DNA of 64,000 nt from Methanosarcina barkeri MS (GTDB taxonomy: Archaea > Halobacteriota > Methanosarcinia > Methanosarcinales > Methanosarcinaceae), in assembly GCF_000970025.1 (NCBI RefSeq), contig NZ_CP009528.1, forward strand, positions 1,041,168-1,105,167. The letters are read 5' to 3'. The position numbers and the translations under genes were made by a program. A model generated the notes under the pieces. It was not told the DNA's origin and made no database searches. It saw only the letters and a list, made by a program, of their open reading frames with translations. Positions 46,105 to 55,292 of the stretch are shown here, in pieces (the stretch's first letter is position 1; every line of letters starts with the position of its first letter).

Positions 46105-46883
46105 TACTTTCAGTAGAGGAACTTGAATTTTTGTATCGCAACCGTACAATTCTCCATGAAATAGCCTTTTCCATCGAGGAAGGAGAAATTGTAGCAATCC
46201 TTGGGCCTAATGGAGTTGGTAAGACTACACTTTTAAAATGTCTTAACAAAATTCTCCGCCCAAAAGGAGGAACAGTTCATCTTGATGGAAATAACCTTTT
46301 TGACCTTGGAACAATGGAGATCGCGCGCCTTGTTGGGTATGTTCCCCAGCGGGTGGAAACCGGGAGGTTGACAGCTTTTGATGCAGTCTTGCTCGGAAGG
46401 CGGCCCCATATCAAATGGGATGTTACCGAAAAAGACCTTCAAATAGTCGATTCTGTTTTCAAGTTACTTTCCATGGAAAAACTCCGCCTTTCATATATCG
46501 ATGAAATGAGCGGAGGTGAACTTCAGAAGGTTGCAATTGCACGTTCACTCGTACAGGAGCCAAAAGTCCTACTTCTTGACGAACCTACAAGCAGCCTTGA
46601 TATGAAAAATCAGGTTGAGATTCTGGGCATTATCAGGCAGATTGTCCTTGAGCACAGAATTGCAGCCATAATGACAATGCACGACCTTAACCAGGCCCTC
46701 AGGTATGCAGATAAGTTTATTTTCCTTAAGGGAGGGAAAATTCACGCGCAAGGGGGCGCCGAGATAATTACACCTCAGGTTATCGAGGAGGTGTATGGTT
46801 TGCCTGTAATTATCGGAGAGATTGCAGGTATGCGCTGTGTAGTTCCAGGAAATCCTGAAGTTGCACTTGTACATAACGTGTAA
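46101..46883 (+). CDS. FecE/BtuD-type ABC transporter ATPase
   Basis: 260 residues. Walker A GPNGVGKTTLLKCL near residue 36, Q-loop VGYVPQRVE, signature MSGGELQKVAIARSL and Walker B KVLLLDEPTSSLD, then MTMHDLNQAL. It powers import through the permease encoded immediately upstream with an ATGA overlap. Iron-siderophore uptake and cobalamin uptake ATPases share this pattern, so the transported ligand remains open. Confidence 0.95.
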   Translation: MILSVEELEFLYRNRTILHEIAFSIEEGEIVAILGPNGVGKTTLLKCLNKILRPKGGTVHLDGNNLFDLGTMEIARLVGYVPQRVETGRLTAFDAVLLGRRPHIKWDVTEKDLQIVDSVFKLLSMEKLRLSYIDEMSGGELQKVAIARSLVQEPKVLLLDEPTSSLDMKNQVEILGIIRQIVLEHRIAAIMTMHDLNQALRYADKFIFLKGGKIHAQGGAEIITPQVIEEVYGLPVIIGEIAGMRCVVPGNPEVALVHNV

Positions 46884-47230
46884 AACCAGCAACAAGTAAG
46901 AAATTATCTCAAGAAAAAGAGTATATGACAATTTCAAAAGTAGTCAGAGAATTAAGATAAGAGAAAAGAGTAAAAGACTCAGTACCAAAATCTAGTGATT
47001 TTGAACTTTACATTCATCACTAGATTTTGGTACTGAGTCAAAATGGAACAACTATTATGTTTTTTATGCGGTTGAAAATCCATTAAATTTGAAGAGGATA
47101 CCAATGGAGAGCTTATCAAATATGAAATTAGCAGGTCAGGTACCTTAAAAGGTAGTTAGAAGCTATATACATTTCCTGTGTAATGTTTGTACTACAGCTT
47201 GGATCAATAGAAAACACAATGTTATTTCTT
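46884..47230. other. Intergenic region between convergent genes
   Basis: Contains the perfect hairpin at 46976-47039 and a copy of the word AATTTGAAGAGGATACC (47086-47102). No gene. Confidence 0.5.
46976..47039. terminator. Perfect 23-base inverted repeat
   Basis: The 23 bases starting GACTCAGTACCAAAATCTAG are repeated as an exact complement after an 18-base loop. It is 93 bases after the ATPase stop, between convergent genes. The arms are longer and more perfect than a usual terminator; a small mobile element is also possible. Confidence 0.5.
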
Positions 47231-47959
47231 TCAAGATTTGGTTGCAGCCATTATGGCGAGGTTGCGGGATTTCCATAAGCAATCAACATGTCTAAATCCT
47301 GCTGCCTTCATGTCTTGAAACGTCTCCAAAAGCGTTCCAGGTTTATCTCCCATTTTCTGGGAGTTTTCCAGTCGATTAAGCTTCAGTTCCTCAAAGGTCC
47401 ATTCCTGTCCGAGCTTCTCCTTAAGTTGTATCATCAGAGAGGAGATTTTGTTATTAAACTCCCATTGATCAATAGCTGGAGAGTCTTCCCTGAAAAGATC
47501 TCCGTTTATAAATAAACCCTGCTCTTTTAGAAGTTCGCGAATATCGGAATACAGTTTGCTTCTGTTTTCAAACTCTACATGATGAATAGAAAAACAGGAT
47601 ACAACAGCATCAAATCCTCTATCTCCAGTTATATCCAGGAGTCCTTGATTCAGATCACGTTTGACTACATTTATGTTTTTATTATCCCTGAACCTTTCGC
47701 TGCTTCGCCTTATCATCTCATCAGAGAAGTCGATCATGAGAACATCTGCTTGAGGCTTTAACTTCAAGATCTCAGCTGTCACATCGCCCAGACCACAGCC
47801 CAGGTCAATTATCTTAGGATCCATTGGCCCTAATTCGATTGCTACCCTTGAAATAATTGACAATATTTCTTTCCTTTCAGGTATGATTATATCAGCTGTC
47901 TGGGCATATTTTTCAGCAGCTTCTGGATGAGTCCATCCTTTTTTTTTCTCTTTTTCCAT
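47231..47959 (-). CDS. Class I SAM-dependent methyltransferase
   Basis: About 242 residues. KIIDLGCGLGDVTAEILKL near residue 48 is the SAM-binding motif I, VLMIDFSDEMIRRSSERF the acidic-loop motif, and FDAVVSCFSIHHVE motif IV. It resembles small-molecule methyltransferases of the Methyltransf_25 type; the substrate is not visible. ATG 47957-47959 has AAGGAGAT 12 bases upstream; an in-frame TTG at 47968 is too close to it. A lysine-rich N-terminus (EKEKKKG) precedes the domain. Confidence 0.85.
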   Translation of the reverse strand: MEKEKKKGWTHPEAAEKYAQTADIIIPERKEILSIISRVAIELGPMDPKIIDLGCGLGDVTAEILKLKPQADVLMIDFSDEMIRRSSERFRDNKNINVVKRDLNQGLLDITGDRGFDAVVSCFSIHHVEFENRSKLYSDIRELLKEQGLFINGDLFREDSPAIDQWEFNNKISSLMIQLKEKLGQEWTFEELKLNRLENSQKMGDKPGTLLETFQDMKAAGFRHVDCLWKSRNLAIMAATKS

Positions 47960-48640
47960 AGCCAGCAATATCTCCTTAATTAGTTATAAAGTCCAGCTAT
48001 AACATTATTGAGCTAATCTCAAAACTCAAAATACTTTTCTATAAAATTATTTTTGGATAAGCTCAATGTTAAACTTAAGGAACAATAGAAATATAGTAAC
48101 TATTCAGCGTAGGAAAAACAACCTCAATAGGCATCTTCTTAAATCTAAAATGGGCAAAATCCTATTGATTAATTTTTCACAACTGTTGTTACTGCTCGTG
48201 CTTTTTAGTTTTATACAGTTGATAATTCTATGCTTATGAAACCTTAAAATCAATATCAGTAAGCCTAATTTTCGTACGCTGAATAGATACGAAATATAAT
48301 ACCAAGTGTTTTTGTTGACAAGGATGATATTTGGGGAAGTGGAACGATAGATCACTTCCCAAACTAAAAATTAGAAGTTATATTTGTATCATTCCTAAAT
48401 GCGTACAGGCAATGATTTTGAGATCCCAGTTTTTGATTTCCCAGTATCCTCTTCAAATTCAGTGGAGAATTTTCCAATTTGAAAACTATACAATAATTTT
48501 ATTATACAGTTGTAAAGTTGGATGCATCGCTTGAAGTTGTTGTTTATACTTTGGTAAATTTTTAAATTTTCATTAAATACATGAAATTTACTTTTACCCA
48601 TACAATTTGAAGAGGATACCAGAAAAAGATTTCCAGGTTT
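47960..48640. other. AT-rich intergenic region containing a MITE
   Basis: Holds the IS66-type MITE at 48096-48290 and two oppositely oriented copies of the word AATTTGAAGAGGATAC (48444-48460 and 48604-48619). Short frames in it show no protein-like pattern. Confidence 0.55.
48088..48298. mobile_element. MITE with IS66-type ends, 195 bp plus 8-bp target duplication
   Basis: The element 48096-48290 begins GTAACTATTCAGCGTAGGAA and ends with the complement of GTATCTATTCAGCGTACGAA, so the two ends match at 18 of 20 bases. It is flanked by GAAATATA (48088-48095 and 48291-48298), an exact 8-bp duplication as made by IS66 elements. The ends share GTAACTATTCAGC with the complete IS66 at 53370-54971. 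It has no gene. Confidence 0.85.
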
Positions 48641-49496
<856 letters not shown>

Positions 49497-50798
49497 TCAT
49501 GAGGCAGAATCCCAGAAGCTCAAAACTATTCGCGCCCCACCCGGATTTATTTGCCTGTAAACATATTCGATATGCGCATCGCGAAGATTACGGGCTTCTG
49601 AAAGGTTTTCAGCTTCAAGAATGGAATAAACTGTTTTGTTGACCTCACCTGAAAATTCACCTTCAAGCTCGCTCCGAATTTCACTTTTTATATACTCTGT
49701 CATCATGTCTTCAAGCAAAGAGAATTCGACTGTTGATGCATTTTCAGAAAAAGCTTCGGAATCAACCGGAAACCCGGCTTCAAGTAAATCCGAAAAATAT
49801 ACCGCAAAAGCCTCTTCTCCGGACTTTCTATCTACAGGATTTTCAGAAACCCCGTAGATCAGGGTCTGGAAAGATTCCTCATTTTCCTCCCCAAAGCCCG
49901 ACCCAAAATAATCCGATGGGAAGAGCAGCCCTGTAAGTACCTCTGCACCTTCCAGGGCTGCTGCGTCAAGAGAATCATTAAAAGCCTGGAAGAGTATCTT
50001 GCTGGCTTCTTCATCCGATGAGTTCAGGGAAGTTTCAAGCACGGAGTCATTAACAGAATCAAGCAATGCAGCTTTTGAAGGAGGGCTGGCGTAAAGGGGC
50101 ATGGAAAGCTTTGTACTTTGACGAATTGCATTTGCAGGAGGCTTTTCTCCAATAATAAGCTCGCTTTGTACAGGAAAAACTTCTACAGGGTGCCAATAAG
50201 CTTCAAACCTGTAGGAAAATCTTCCTGCGGCTTTCTGATCCAGATATGTTGAAATAACCTCCGAGTCCCGGGAAGAATAGTTCACAGCAAGGGGGTTCAG
50301 GAAAACTAAAGAATCATTATTTGAGATCGCAAGGGAAAGAGCAAGATAGTCCGCAATCAGGTCAGCAAAAGTCCTGTGTTTCTGTTCTTTCCCGAAGAGG
50401 GCATGAGAAGAATTTTCCACAACCGAGTTTTCAGGTATTGAGATATTAAGAGCTGCAAGAGGAGATATTTCGTATTCAAAGTCCTCAAGTTTACAGGAAA
50501 GCACTGACTCAAGCAGATAAACATCAAGTTCCGAAGAAGTGACATACCCGGCTGCATGATATTGTTTTTCTGCCTGCATGGAAGGCATTAGCAGGATACC
50601 TGCAAGCGAGATCAGAACAAGTAAAAAAAGGGCATCAAAAACTGTGAAATAACCTGAGCATTCTGCAATTAGCTCGCCTTTTTTCTTTGGAAATTGCCAG
50701 AGGATTTCAGGAACTATTGGGTGTCTTACCTTATCCTGTTCTCTTACTATTAATTCCCTGCTTCTCTTTATGGGCTCTTCGTTTCTCTTCCTTTTCAT
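49497..50798 (-). CDS. Membrane-anchored secreted protein of the pilin-like operon
   Basis: 433 residues. A basic N-terminus of about 48 residues precedes one membrane helix (FTVFDALFLLVLISLAGIL), after which the rest is a large extracytoplasmic domain rich in Ser, Glu and Asn with several potential N-glycosylation sites (NISI, NSSH, NDSL, NYSS). This topology and its place as the last of four linked genes resemble clusters of pilin-like proteins of unknown function in archaea. I do not recognise a catalytic motif. Low-complexity acidic stretches occur near 250-330. Confidence 0.6.
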   Translation of the reverse strand: MKRKRNEEPIKRSRELIVREQDKVRHPIVPEILWQFPKKKGELIAECSGYFTVFDALFLLVLISLAGILLMPSMQAEKQYHAAGYVTSSELDVYLLESVLSCKLEDFEYEISPLAALNISIPENSVVENSSHALFGKEQKHRTFADLIADYLALSLAISNNDSLVFLNPLAVNYSSRDSEVISTYLDQKAAGRFSYRFEAYWHPVEVFPVQSELIIGEKPPANAIRQSTKLSMPLYASPPSKAALLDSVNDSVLETSLNSSDEEASKILFQAFNDSLDAAALEGAEVLTGLLFPSDYFGSGFGEENEESFQTLIYGVSENPVDRKSGEEAFAVYFSDLLEAGFPVDSEAFSENASTVEFSLLEDMMTEYIKSEIRSELEGEFSGEVNKTVYSILEAENLSEARNLRDAHIEYVYRQINPGGARIVLSFWDSAS

Positions 50799-51011
50799 AC
50801 AGTCTCTCTCACTTTCATGCCGTATCTCTCATTTTCAGGTTCATTCTAATTTCCATCTTCCACCCAGTTTTTTGAGTTTTCACGCGGTTTTTCGAACTTT
50901 CATGTGATTCTTCAACTTCCAATTAACTTTTCAAAATTTTATCTGGCTCTTTAATTTCTATGCGATTTCTCTAACTTCTATCCAGCTTTTCTCCTTTACT
51001 GCCTCTCTTTT
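50799..51011. repeat. Degenerate repeats between two operon genes
   Basis: Loosely repeated segments such as TTTTCGAACTTTCATGTGATT and TTCTAACTTCTATCCAGC, each about 27-30 bases, fill the gap between two genes of the operon. Confidence 0.5.
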
Positions 51012-51662
51012 TCAGTTCCATTTTGTCTTATAAATCACCACAGTAAGGATCCCAGGGATCGATTCGGCAGGATTCAGTTCAATAACAACGGGCACAGAGG
51101 CTGCAACTTTTTCCAGGTCGTCGGCAAAAGCATCAATCTCGACATTGTCCGGTTTGATCTGCCAGTGCCACTGACCGTCTCCTGTTCGGACTTCAACCAG
51201 AAACTGGTAATTCCCGGAAAAAGCTGCAAAAATCTTTGCTCTTTCATTAGCCCCATTCGGGCCCGAAAGTGTGTCAAGGGAAGCTGCCGAAAGTAAGCCT
51301 GAGCTTTCTGCTCCCAGAACAGGGTCATCTGCCAGGTTTTCGGCAATGAGAGACGCGGTCTCGTAATTTTCAAGAGCAAATGAACGGTCTTCGTATCCAA
51401 GGTAGGTCTGTGACATCAGAGCTGCGAAAACCATAAAACCTATCACTGCAAGGGCTACGGAGAGTAGATCGGTATGAGGTTCAAGCACCCCATGTTCGTC
51501 CCTGAGCATTAACGCACACGTTTTTTTTGCAGGTTTTAATGTATCCTTGAGCCGAGCTGTAGCTGTGAGCCGCTTTTTGAGTAGATCTTCGAGCAGATCA
51601 CCAATAAACAGGAAGTTATTGGTAAACAAGGACACAGCCAAAAGTAGATACCTCCTCTTCAT
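51012..51662 (-). CDS. Pilin-like membrane protein, unknown function
   Basis: Up to 216 residues. The longest frame starts at ATG 51662 and overlaps the upstream gene by 47 bases. A hydrophobic helix (LLSVALAVIGFMVFAALM) at residues 66-83 is followed by an extracytoplasmic domain ending in a strand-rich segment (IPGILTVVIYKTKW). Starting instead at ATG 51507-51509 (MLRDEHGVLEPHTD) would give 165 residues with the helix near the N-terminus, as in pilin-like proteins; no clear ribosome site decides this. Confidence 0.55.
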   Translation of the reverse strand: MKRRYLLLAVSLFTNNFLFIGDLLEDLLKKRLTATARLKDTLKPAKKTCALMLRDEHGVLEPHTDLLSVALAVIGFMVFAALMSQTYLGYEDRSFALENYETASLIAENLADDPVLGAESSGLLSAASLDTLSGPNGANERAKIFAAFSGNYQFLVEVRTGDGQWHWQIKPDNVEIDAFADDLEKVAASVPVVIELNPAESIPGILTVVIYKTKWN

Positions 51663-52296
51663 CCTTCACATAAATGAATTCTTTCTTTAATGAGATATTT
51701 TCACCTGGGCTCAAGACTGCTTCTTCGGTTCCCAATATCTGGAGGAAAGCCACAATTTTAGAATAATCGGTTGTAATAGGAGTTTCCTCGTTGCCTGGAG
51801 CTCCAAATTCCTCACTGAGTTTTTCGTGCAGGGTAGATCCGTTAAGAGGCAAAACCCTGAAGGCAAAGGGTTTTACAGCCCTGAAACTCCTTTCTCCGGA
51901 TTCGGCTTCCAGACAGACATATTCGCCAGAAACCCGAACCTTTATATCTCCCGCAAAAGGCAAATCCCTGAAAATTTCCTGTTCACTGAAACAATAGGAA
52001 GATTCGCGAAATTCATCCTGAGATTCTCCCTGAAAATCCGAATCTGCTCCCTCTTGGAAATTAGCTGATTCTGAATTGCCCGATCCGACTTCATCTACTG
52101 CAGTTTTAAAGTCCATAGCCAGAAAATCAAGCTTTTCCCGGGTTTCAAGATCCTTGAAACTGGCAACCAGATTAAAGAGTGCCGCAAAAAGGATAACGCT
52201 TGCAAGAATTAGAGCCGCCTTTGAAATCAAGAAATCGGCCCATGCAGAGTCATCGCAAGCAAAATTCCTCACAGCAGATCTTCTCCTATATATCAA
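51616..52296 (-). CDS. Pilin-like membrane protein, unknown function
   Basis: 226 residues. A helix (AALILASVILFAALFNLVASF, residues 27-47) follows a short basic and acidic N-terminus; the remaining 170 residues are extracytoplasmic and acidic. The start is TTG 52294-52296, overlapping the stop of the upstream gene by four bases. The type of protein (one N-terminal helix, then a soluble beta-rich domain) matches archaeal pseudopilins in general, but I see no typical class III signal cleavage site. Confidence 0.6.
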   Translation of the reverse strand: MIYRRRSAVRNFACDDSAWADFLISKAALILASVILFAALFNLVASFKDLETREKLDFLAMDFKTAVDEVGSGNSESANFQEGADSDFQGESQDEFRESSYCFSEQEIFRDLPFAGDIKVRVSGEYVCLEAESGERSFRAVKPFAFRVLPLNGSTLHEKLSEEFGAPGNEETPITTDYSKIVAFLQILGTEEAVLSPGENISLKKEFIYVKDEEEVSTFGCVLVYQ

Positions 52297-52981
52297 ATTT
52301 TATTAAGAGTGCCATTCTCGGAAATAATCACGAATAGCCTTTCGGACATTGGTTCGAGCTTTGTTGAGAGCAGGAGCCTGTGCCTGCCAGAACCAAGAAA
52401 TACGGGTCCGTTAAGTTCAGGGTTTGAGAAAGAGGCATCCGAATAATAGAAAGTGCTTTTCTCTCCTGTATGGACGCAGTAATTGTTCGCATCCGCAGGC
52501 CATTTGACCTGCCTGTCAGGAAGCGCACCGAAATCCACGCTTACGCCTTCAGGCAACCTTATCTCCAGAGAAACTTCACTTCCTTCCCCACGCAAGGAGA
52601 GCTGTTCGGCAGCAGCCGTAAGCCTTGAGATTTCGTCCAGAGCTGCTTTTTCCTTTGCTTCGTCCAGAAAATCATAGAGATAAACGAAGGAAATAAGTAA
52701 AATTACAGCAAAAAGGATACCTGAAACCGTGAGTCTGAAAGGAAGTGAAATAACTGCAGATTCGTCAGTTTTAATCGGATCGACTAATTCTGGAGCTTTG
52801 TTAGCCGCAACCTTTCTTGAAAAGCAATCTTGACCAAAGAAGTCTGTTTGAACCTTAGCCGTAAACTGCCCCCTCCATTTCTTAAAAAGAAAGCTTGACC
52901 AAAGATGTCTATTGCAGCATATAGCTGTAAACCAACCTTTCTTAAAAAGAAAGCTTGACCAAAGAAGTCTATTACAGCCAT
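52293..52981 (-). pseudogene. First gene of the pilin-like operon, 5' end disrupted
   Basis: The frame ending at TGA 52293-52295 is protein-like for more than 160 codons: VDPIKTDESAVISLPFRL, a helix LTVSGILFAVILLISFVYLY, then EAKEKAALDEISRLTAAAEQ and a beta-rich end. Going upstream it has no ATG or GTG; the first TTG (52595) lies after the helix. The upstream 200 bases are three copies of a 60-base repeat encoding IDFFGQAFFLRK; an ATG at 52981 opens these in a different frame. A frame shift between copies 2 and 3 would restore one gene starting at 52981. The gene is damaged or uses programmed shifting. Confidence 0.5.
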
Positions 52982-52985
52982 ATAG
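52800..52985. repeat. Three degenerate 60-base repeats at the operon 5' end
   Basis: Each copy contains, on the minus strand, GACTTCTTTGGTCAAGCTTT then CTTTTTAAGAAAGGTTG (the third copy reads GATTGCTTTTCAAGAAAGG). They lie at about 52803-52860, 52860-52925 and 52925-52985. Confidence 0.8.
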
Positions 52986-53361
52986 CTAAAGTATATCCTA
53001 ATCCGAACTCCTTTGGAAATTAGGAATTCTGTTAATAATGAACTTAGTCAAGCACAGTATAAAAAATTTGTTGCCTTTTGATAGTTGACAAATAGGAACT
53101 ACTGAGACTGCAGAAATCAATTCCTGTTGCTTTAAAATGGCTCTATTTTTAAATGAAAACAACTGGATTTTTTGACCCGAAAACTGATAACCTGACCAAA
53201 GAAGTAAAATATAATAAGAAGAATTCTGATTTATCTGGTATTTATCACAGAGATGGGTGATGGAACGAACAGCAACGTCGGTAGAAGCCCAAATCTGTGA
53301 CAAATAAATTATTTTACACAGTCAAACTTAAAAAATCCTTCGGTTAACAAAACTTTATATA
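52986..53361. other. Intergenic region upstream of the pilin-like operon
   Basis: AT-rich; AAAGGAG at about 53008-53014 (minus strand) could be a ribosome site. A frame at 52998-53303 reads WASTDVAVRSITHLCDKYQ at its start, which may be a transposase remnant, but this is too short to decide. Confidence 0.35.
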
Positions 53362-53369
53362 ATTAATAT
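53362..53369. repeat. IS66 target duplication, left copy (ATTAATAT)
   Basis: Identical to 54972-54979, directly outside the IS66 ends. Confidence 0.9.
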
Positions 53370-54971
53370 GTAACTATTCAGCCACTTATAAAAAAGTATG
53401 TTTTGGAGCAAAATGCTTCAATTCTCAGGCTAATAACGGCGCTCCCTTGAGCGCCGTTAGAATAGCATCCATAACATTCATTTCATTCTTTTTAATTGAT
53501 GATATGTATGCCCTAATTCTGCAGAAAGCTACCGCTCCTTCTATACTTCGGAAAGTTCCCGAAATTTTCTGTTGTAGCTTCATCATTCTGATATCCCGCT
53601 CTGCTTGATTGTTATCAAACGCAACTCTCAGGTTATTAAGAAATTTCTTAATCTGTTCCTTGTGTACTATGAACCTATCAAGGAGATTCTTTGCTTTTGT
53701 TTGTGCTGTTCTTCCTCTCTTTTTGACCTGATCCTTTGAAGGATCAGGTGGTGGATTTTCTATAATTCCTTCTTGTATTATTGCGTCGTATATTTGCTCA
53801 AATTCTCGGACTTTTTCAGGATCTATTGGAATTTCCATCTCTCTACATTCATCAGTATACTTCTTCATCTCACTGAGAAGTTCATTTATCTTTTTAGCCC
53901 ATTGCTGCTCAAAACTCTCTTCAATCCCAGTAAGTTCCCGCTTAAGATGAGCATTGCACAGGGCATGTTCACATCCATACTTGTTGTATGAAGAATATCC
54001 ATCATGAACTGCTACTCCCTTGTATTGCGGAAGAAATCCCAGAGCATCCATTGCTTCTGTCCCTCTTTTAGGATGAGGAAAATAATATGTCCACAAATTG
54101 TTTGAGACAACATGAAGCCACCATTTAGTCCCCAAAACTCTCATTCCTGTCTCATCACAATGGGCAGAATGGGAAGTTAATAGATGTTCCATAGCAGCTT
54201 TTTCGAAAGGTTCCAGGTTCTGGAAACATTCTTTTTCCGCTCTTCTTATGGTAGCTGGGCTGATACGTATACCGTAGAAGTCCTCTACTAAATCACAAGT
54301 CCTTTCATATGGAAGCAATTGATAGTTCCTCAAATACAGCATCGAGGCTAAAAGACGAGGCCCATATTGAATCGGGAATTTTATAGACTCTGGAAAAGAA
54401 CCTTTGTTAACTTTCCCGCAGTGAGGACACTTCTTGATTTCACAACGATGTTCAGTATATATGATTTGCACAGGAGGAATTTCAATTTCTTGTCTGCGTT
54501 CATAATCCTGAACTTCAGTATTTTCAAGATGATGACCACAATTTTCGCAGCAGTCAGGAGAATGGCATATGATCTAATCAGGATTTTCAACCATTTCAAG
54601 AGTCTTTCCAGGATGACCTTTTTGGCCACCAACTTTTTTGCCGCTACTCTTGCGGAGACCCTTAGGTTTAGGTTTTTCGTTACAAAAAACATCAGTAGAA
54701 GGAGGTTTACTGCTATTTTGGCTGTTTTGATTCAAACGAGACTCTAAAACCCTTACACGTTCTTCAAGTTCAGCAATCCGAGAATCTTGTTTCTCTATGA
54801 TAGACTCAAGTCTCTGGATGACAGAAATAACTGCTTCAGGACCAGCTTCATAAATTTCAAGGATCTCTTCACGTGTAAGCATGATATTGAAAAAAGAAGG
54901 TTATTTTATATGCAATTTTTCCTCTTTCCGAGGAAAAATTGCTTTTACCAAAGCTATGGCTGAATAGTTAC
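53370..54971 (-). mobile_element. Complete IS66-family insertion sequence, 1602 bp
   Basis: The ends GTAACTATTCAGCCA (53370-53384) and its complement (54957-54971) are perfect 15-base inverted repeats, flanked by an exact 8-bp duplication ATTAATAT. Length, ends and duplication fit IS66. Only the tnpC-type transposase is present, without the accessory TnpA/TnpB genes of longer IS66 elements, as in the short (ISBst12-like) subgroup. The gene is interrupted by a single in-frame TAG. Confidence 0.95.
53425..54882 (-). CDS. IS66 transposase with in-frame TAG (possible pyrrolysine)
   Basis: From ATG 54882 to TGA 53425 the frame has 485 codons and only one internal stop, TAG at 54574-54576. Before it lie a coiled coil (RIAELEERVRVLESRLNQNS) and SSKPPSTDV with GGQKGHPGKTLE, the usual IS66 N-terminus; after it the zinc-finger CCENCGHHLE with CPHCG, the catalytic HCDETGM and AVHDGYSSYN aspartates, and NNQAERDIRMMK with the glutamate. 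The sequence after TAG continues without loss of homology-like features. In Methanosarcina UAG can be decoded as pyrrolysine, so readthrough may give the full enzyme; otherwise the gene is broken by one mutation. Confidence 0.85.
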
Positions 54972-54979
54972 ATTAATAT
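54972..54979. repeat. IS66 target duplication, right copy (ATTAATAT)
   Basis: Exact copy of 53362-53369. Confidence 0.9.
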
Positions 54980-55086
54980 TTAAATTCGAGTCTAATTTTT
55001 TAATGCCGTTTGGCTATTCTATTATTTTTAATTGTAAATAAAAAAGGTATCTGTTTTATCCTGAAATTCTTTCATATGTTGACATC

Positions 55087-55140
55087 TAGACAGTTGAAGA
55101 TTTATCATTACTCAGTTTTTACTTCAACTGTATTAGTCCA
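55087..55140. repeat. Half element related to the MITE at 19623
   Basis: TAGACAGTTGAAG through AACTGTATTAGTCC aligns over 54 bases with 19686-19740. Internally CAGTTGAAG and CTTCAACTG can pair. The left half of the element is missing. Confidence 0.45.
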
Positions 55141-55154
55141 AAGTATAAAATTCA

Positions 55155-55269
55155 GGCTCTGTAGAAATCCTATGTTAATAACTGAGTTCTAACTTTGTAC
55201 CTCTGGTTCTTTGTACCTCTGGTTATAAGTATTTGGAAATTTCTAAATCACAGGATTTCTACAAAAGCT
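55155..55269. mobile_element. MITE-like element, about 115 bp
   Basis: The left end GGCTCTGTAGAAATCCT and the right end AGGATTTCTACAAAAGCT are inverted repeats (14 of 17). A related single end, GGCTTTGTAGAGATCCT, is at 57495-57511. The middle contains TTTGTACCTCTGGTTATAAG repeated in part. No gene. Confidence 0.55.
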
Positions 55270-55292
55270 GAGAATATGCCTACGTCATTTCC

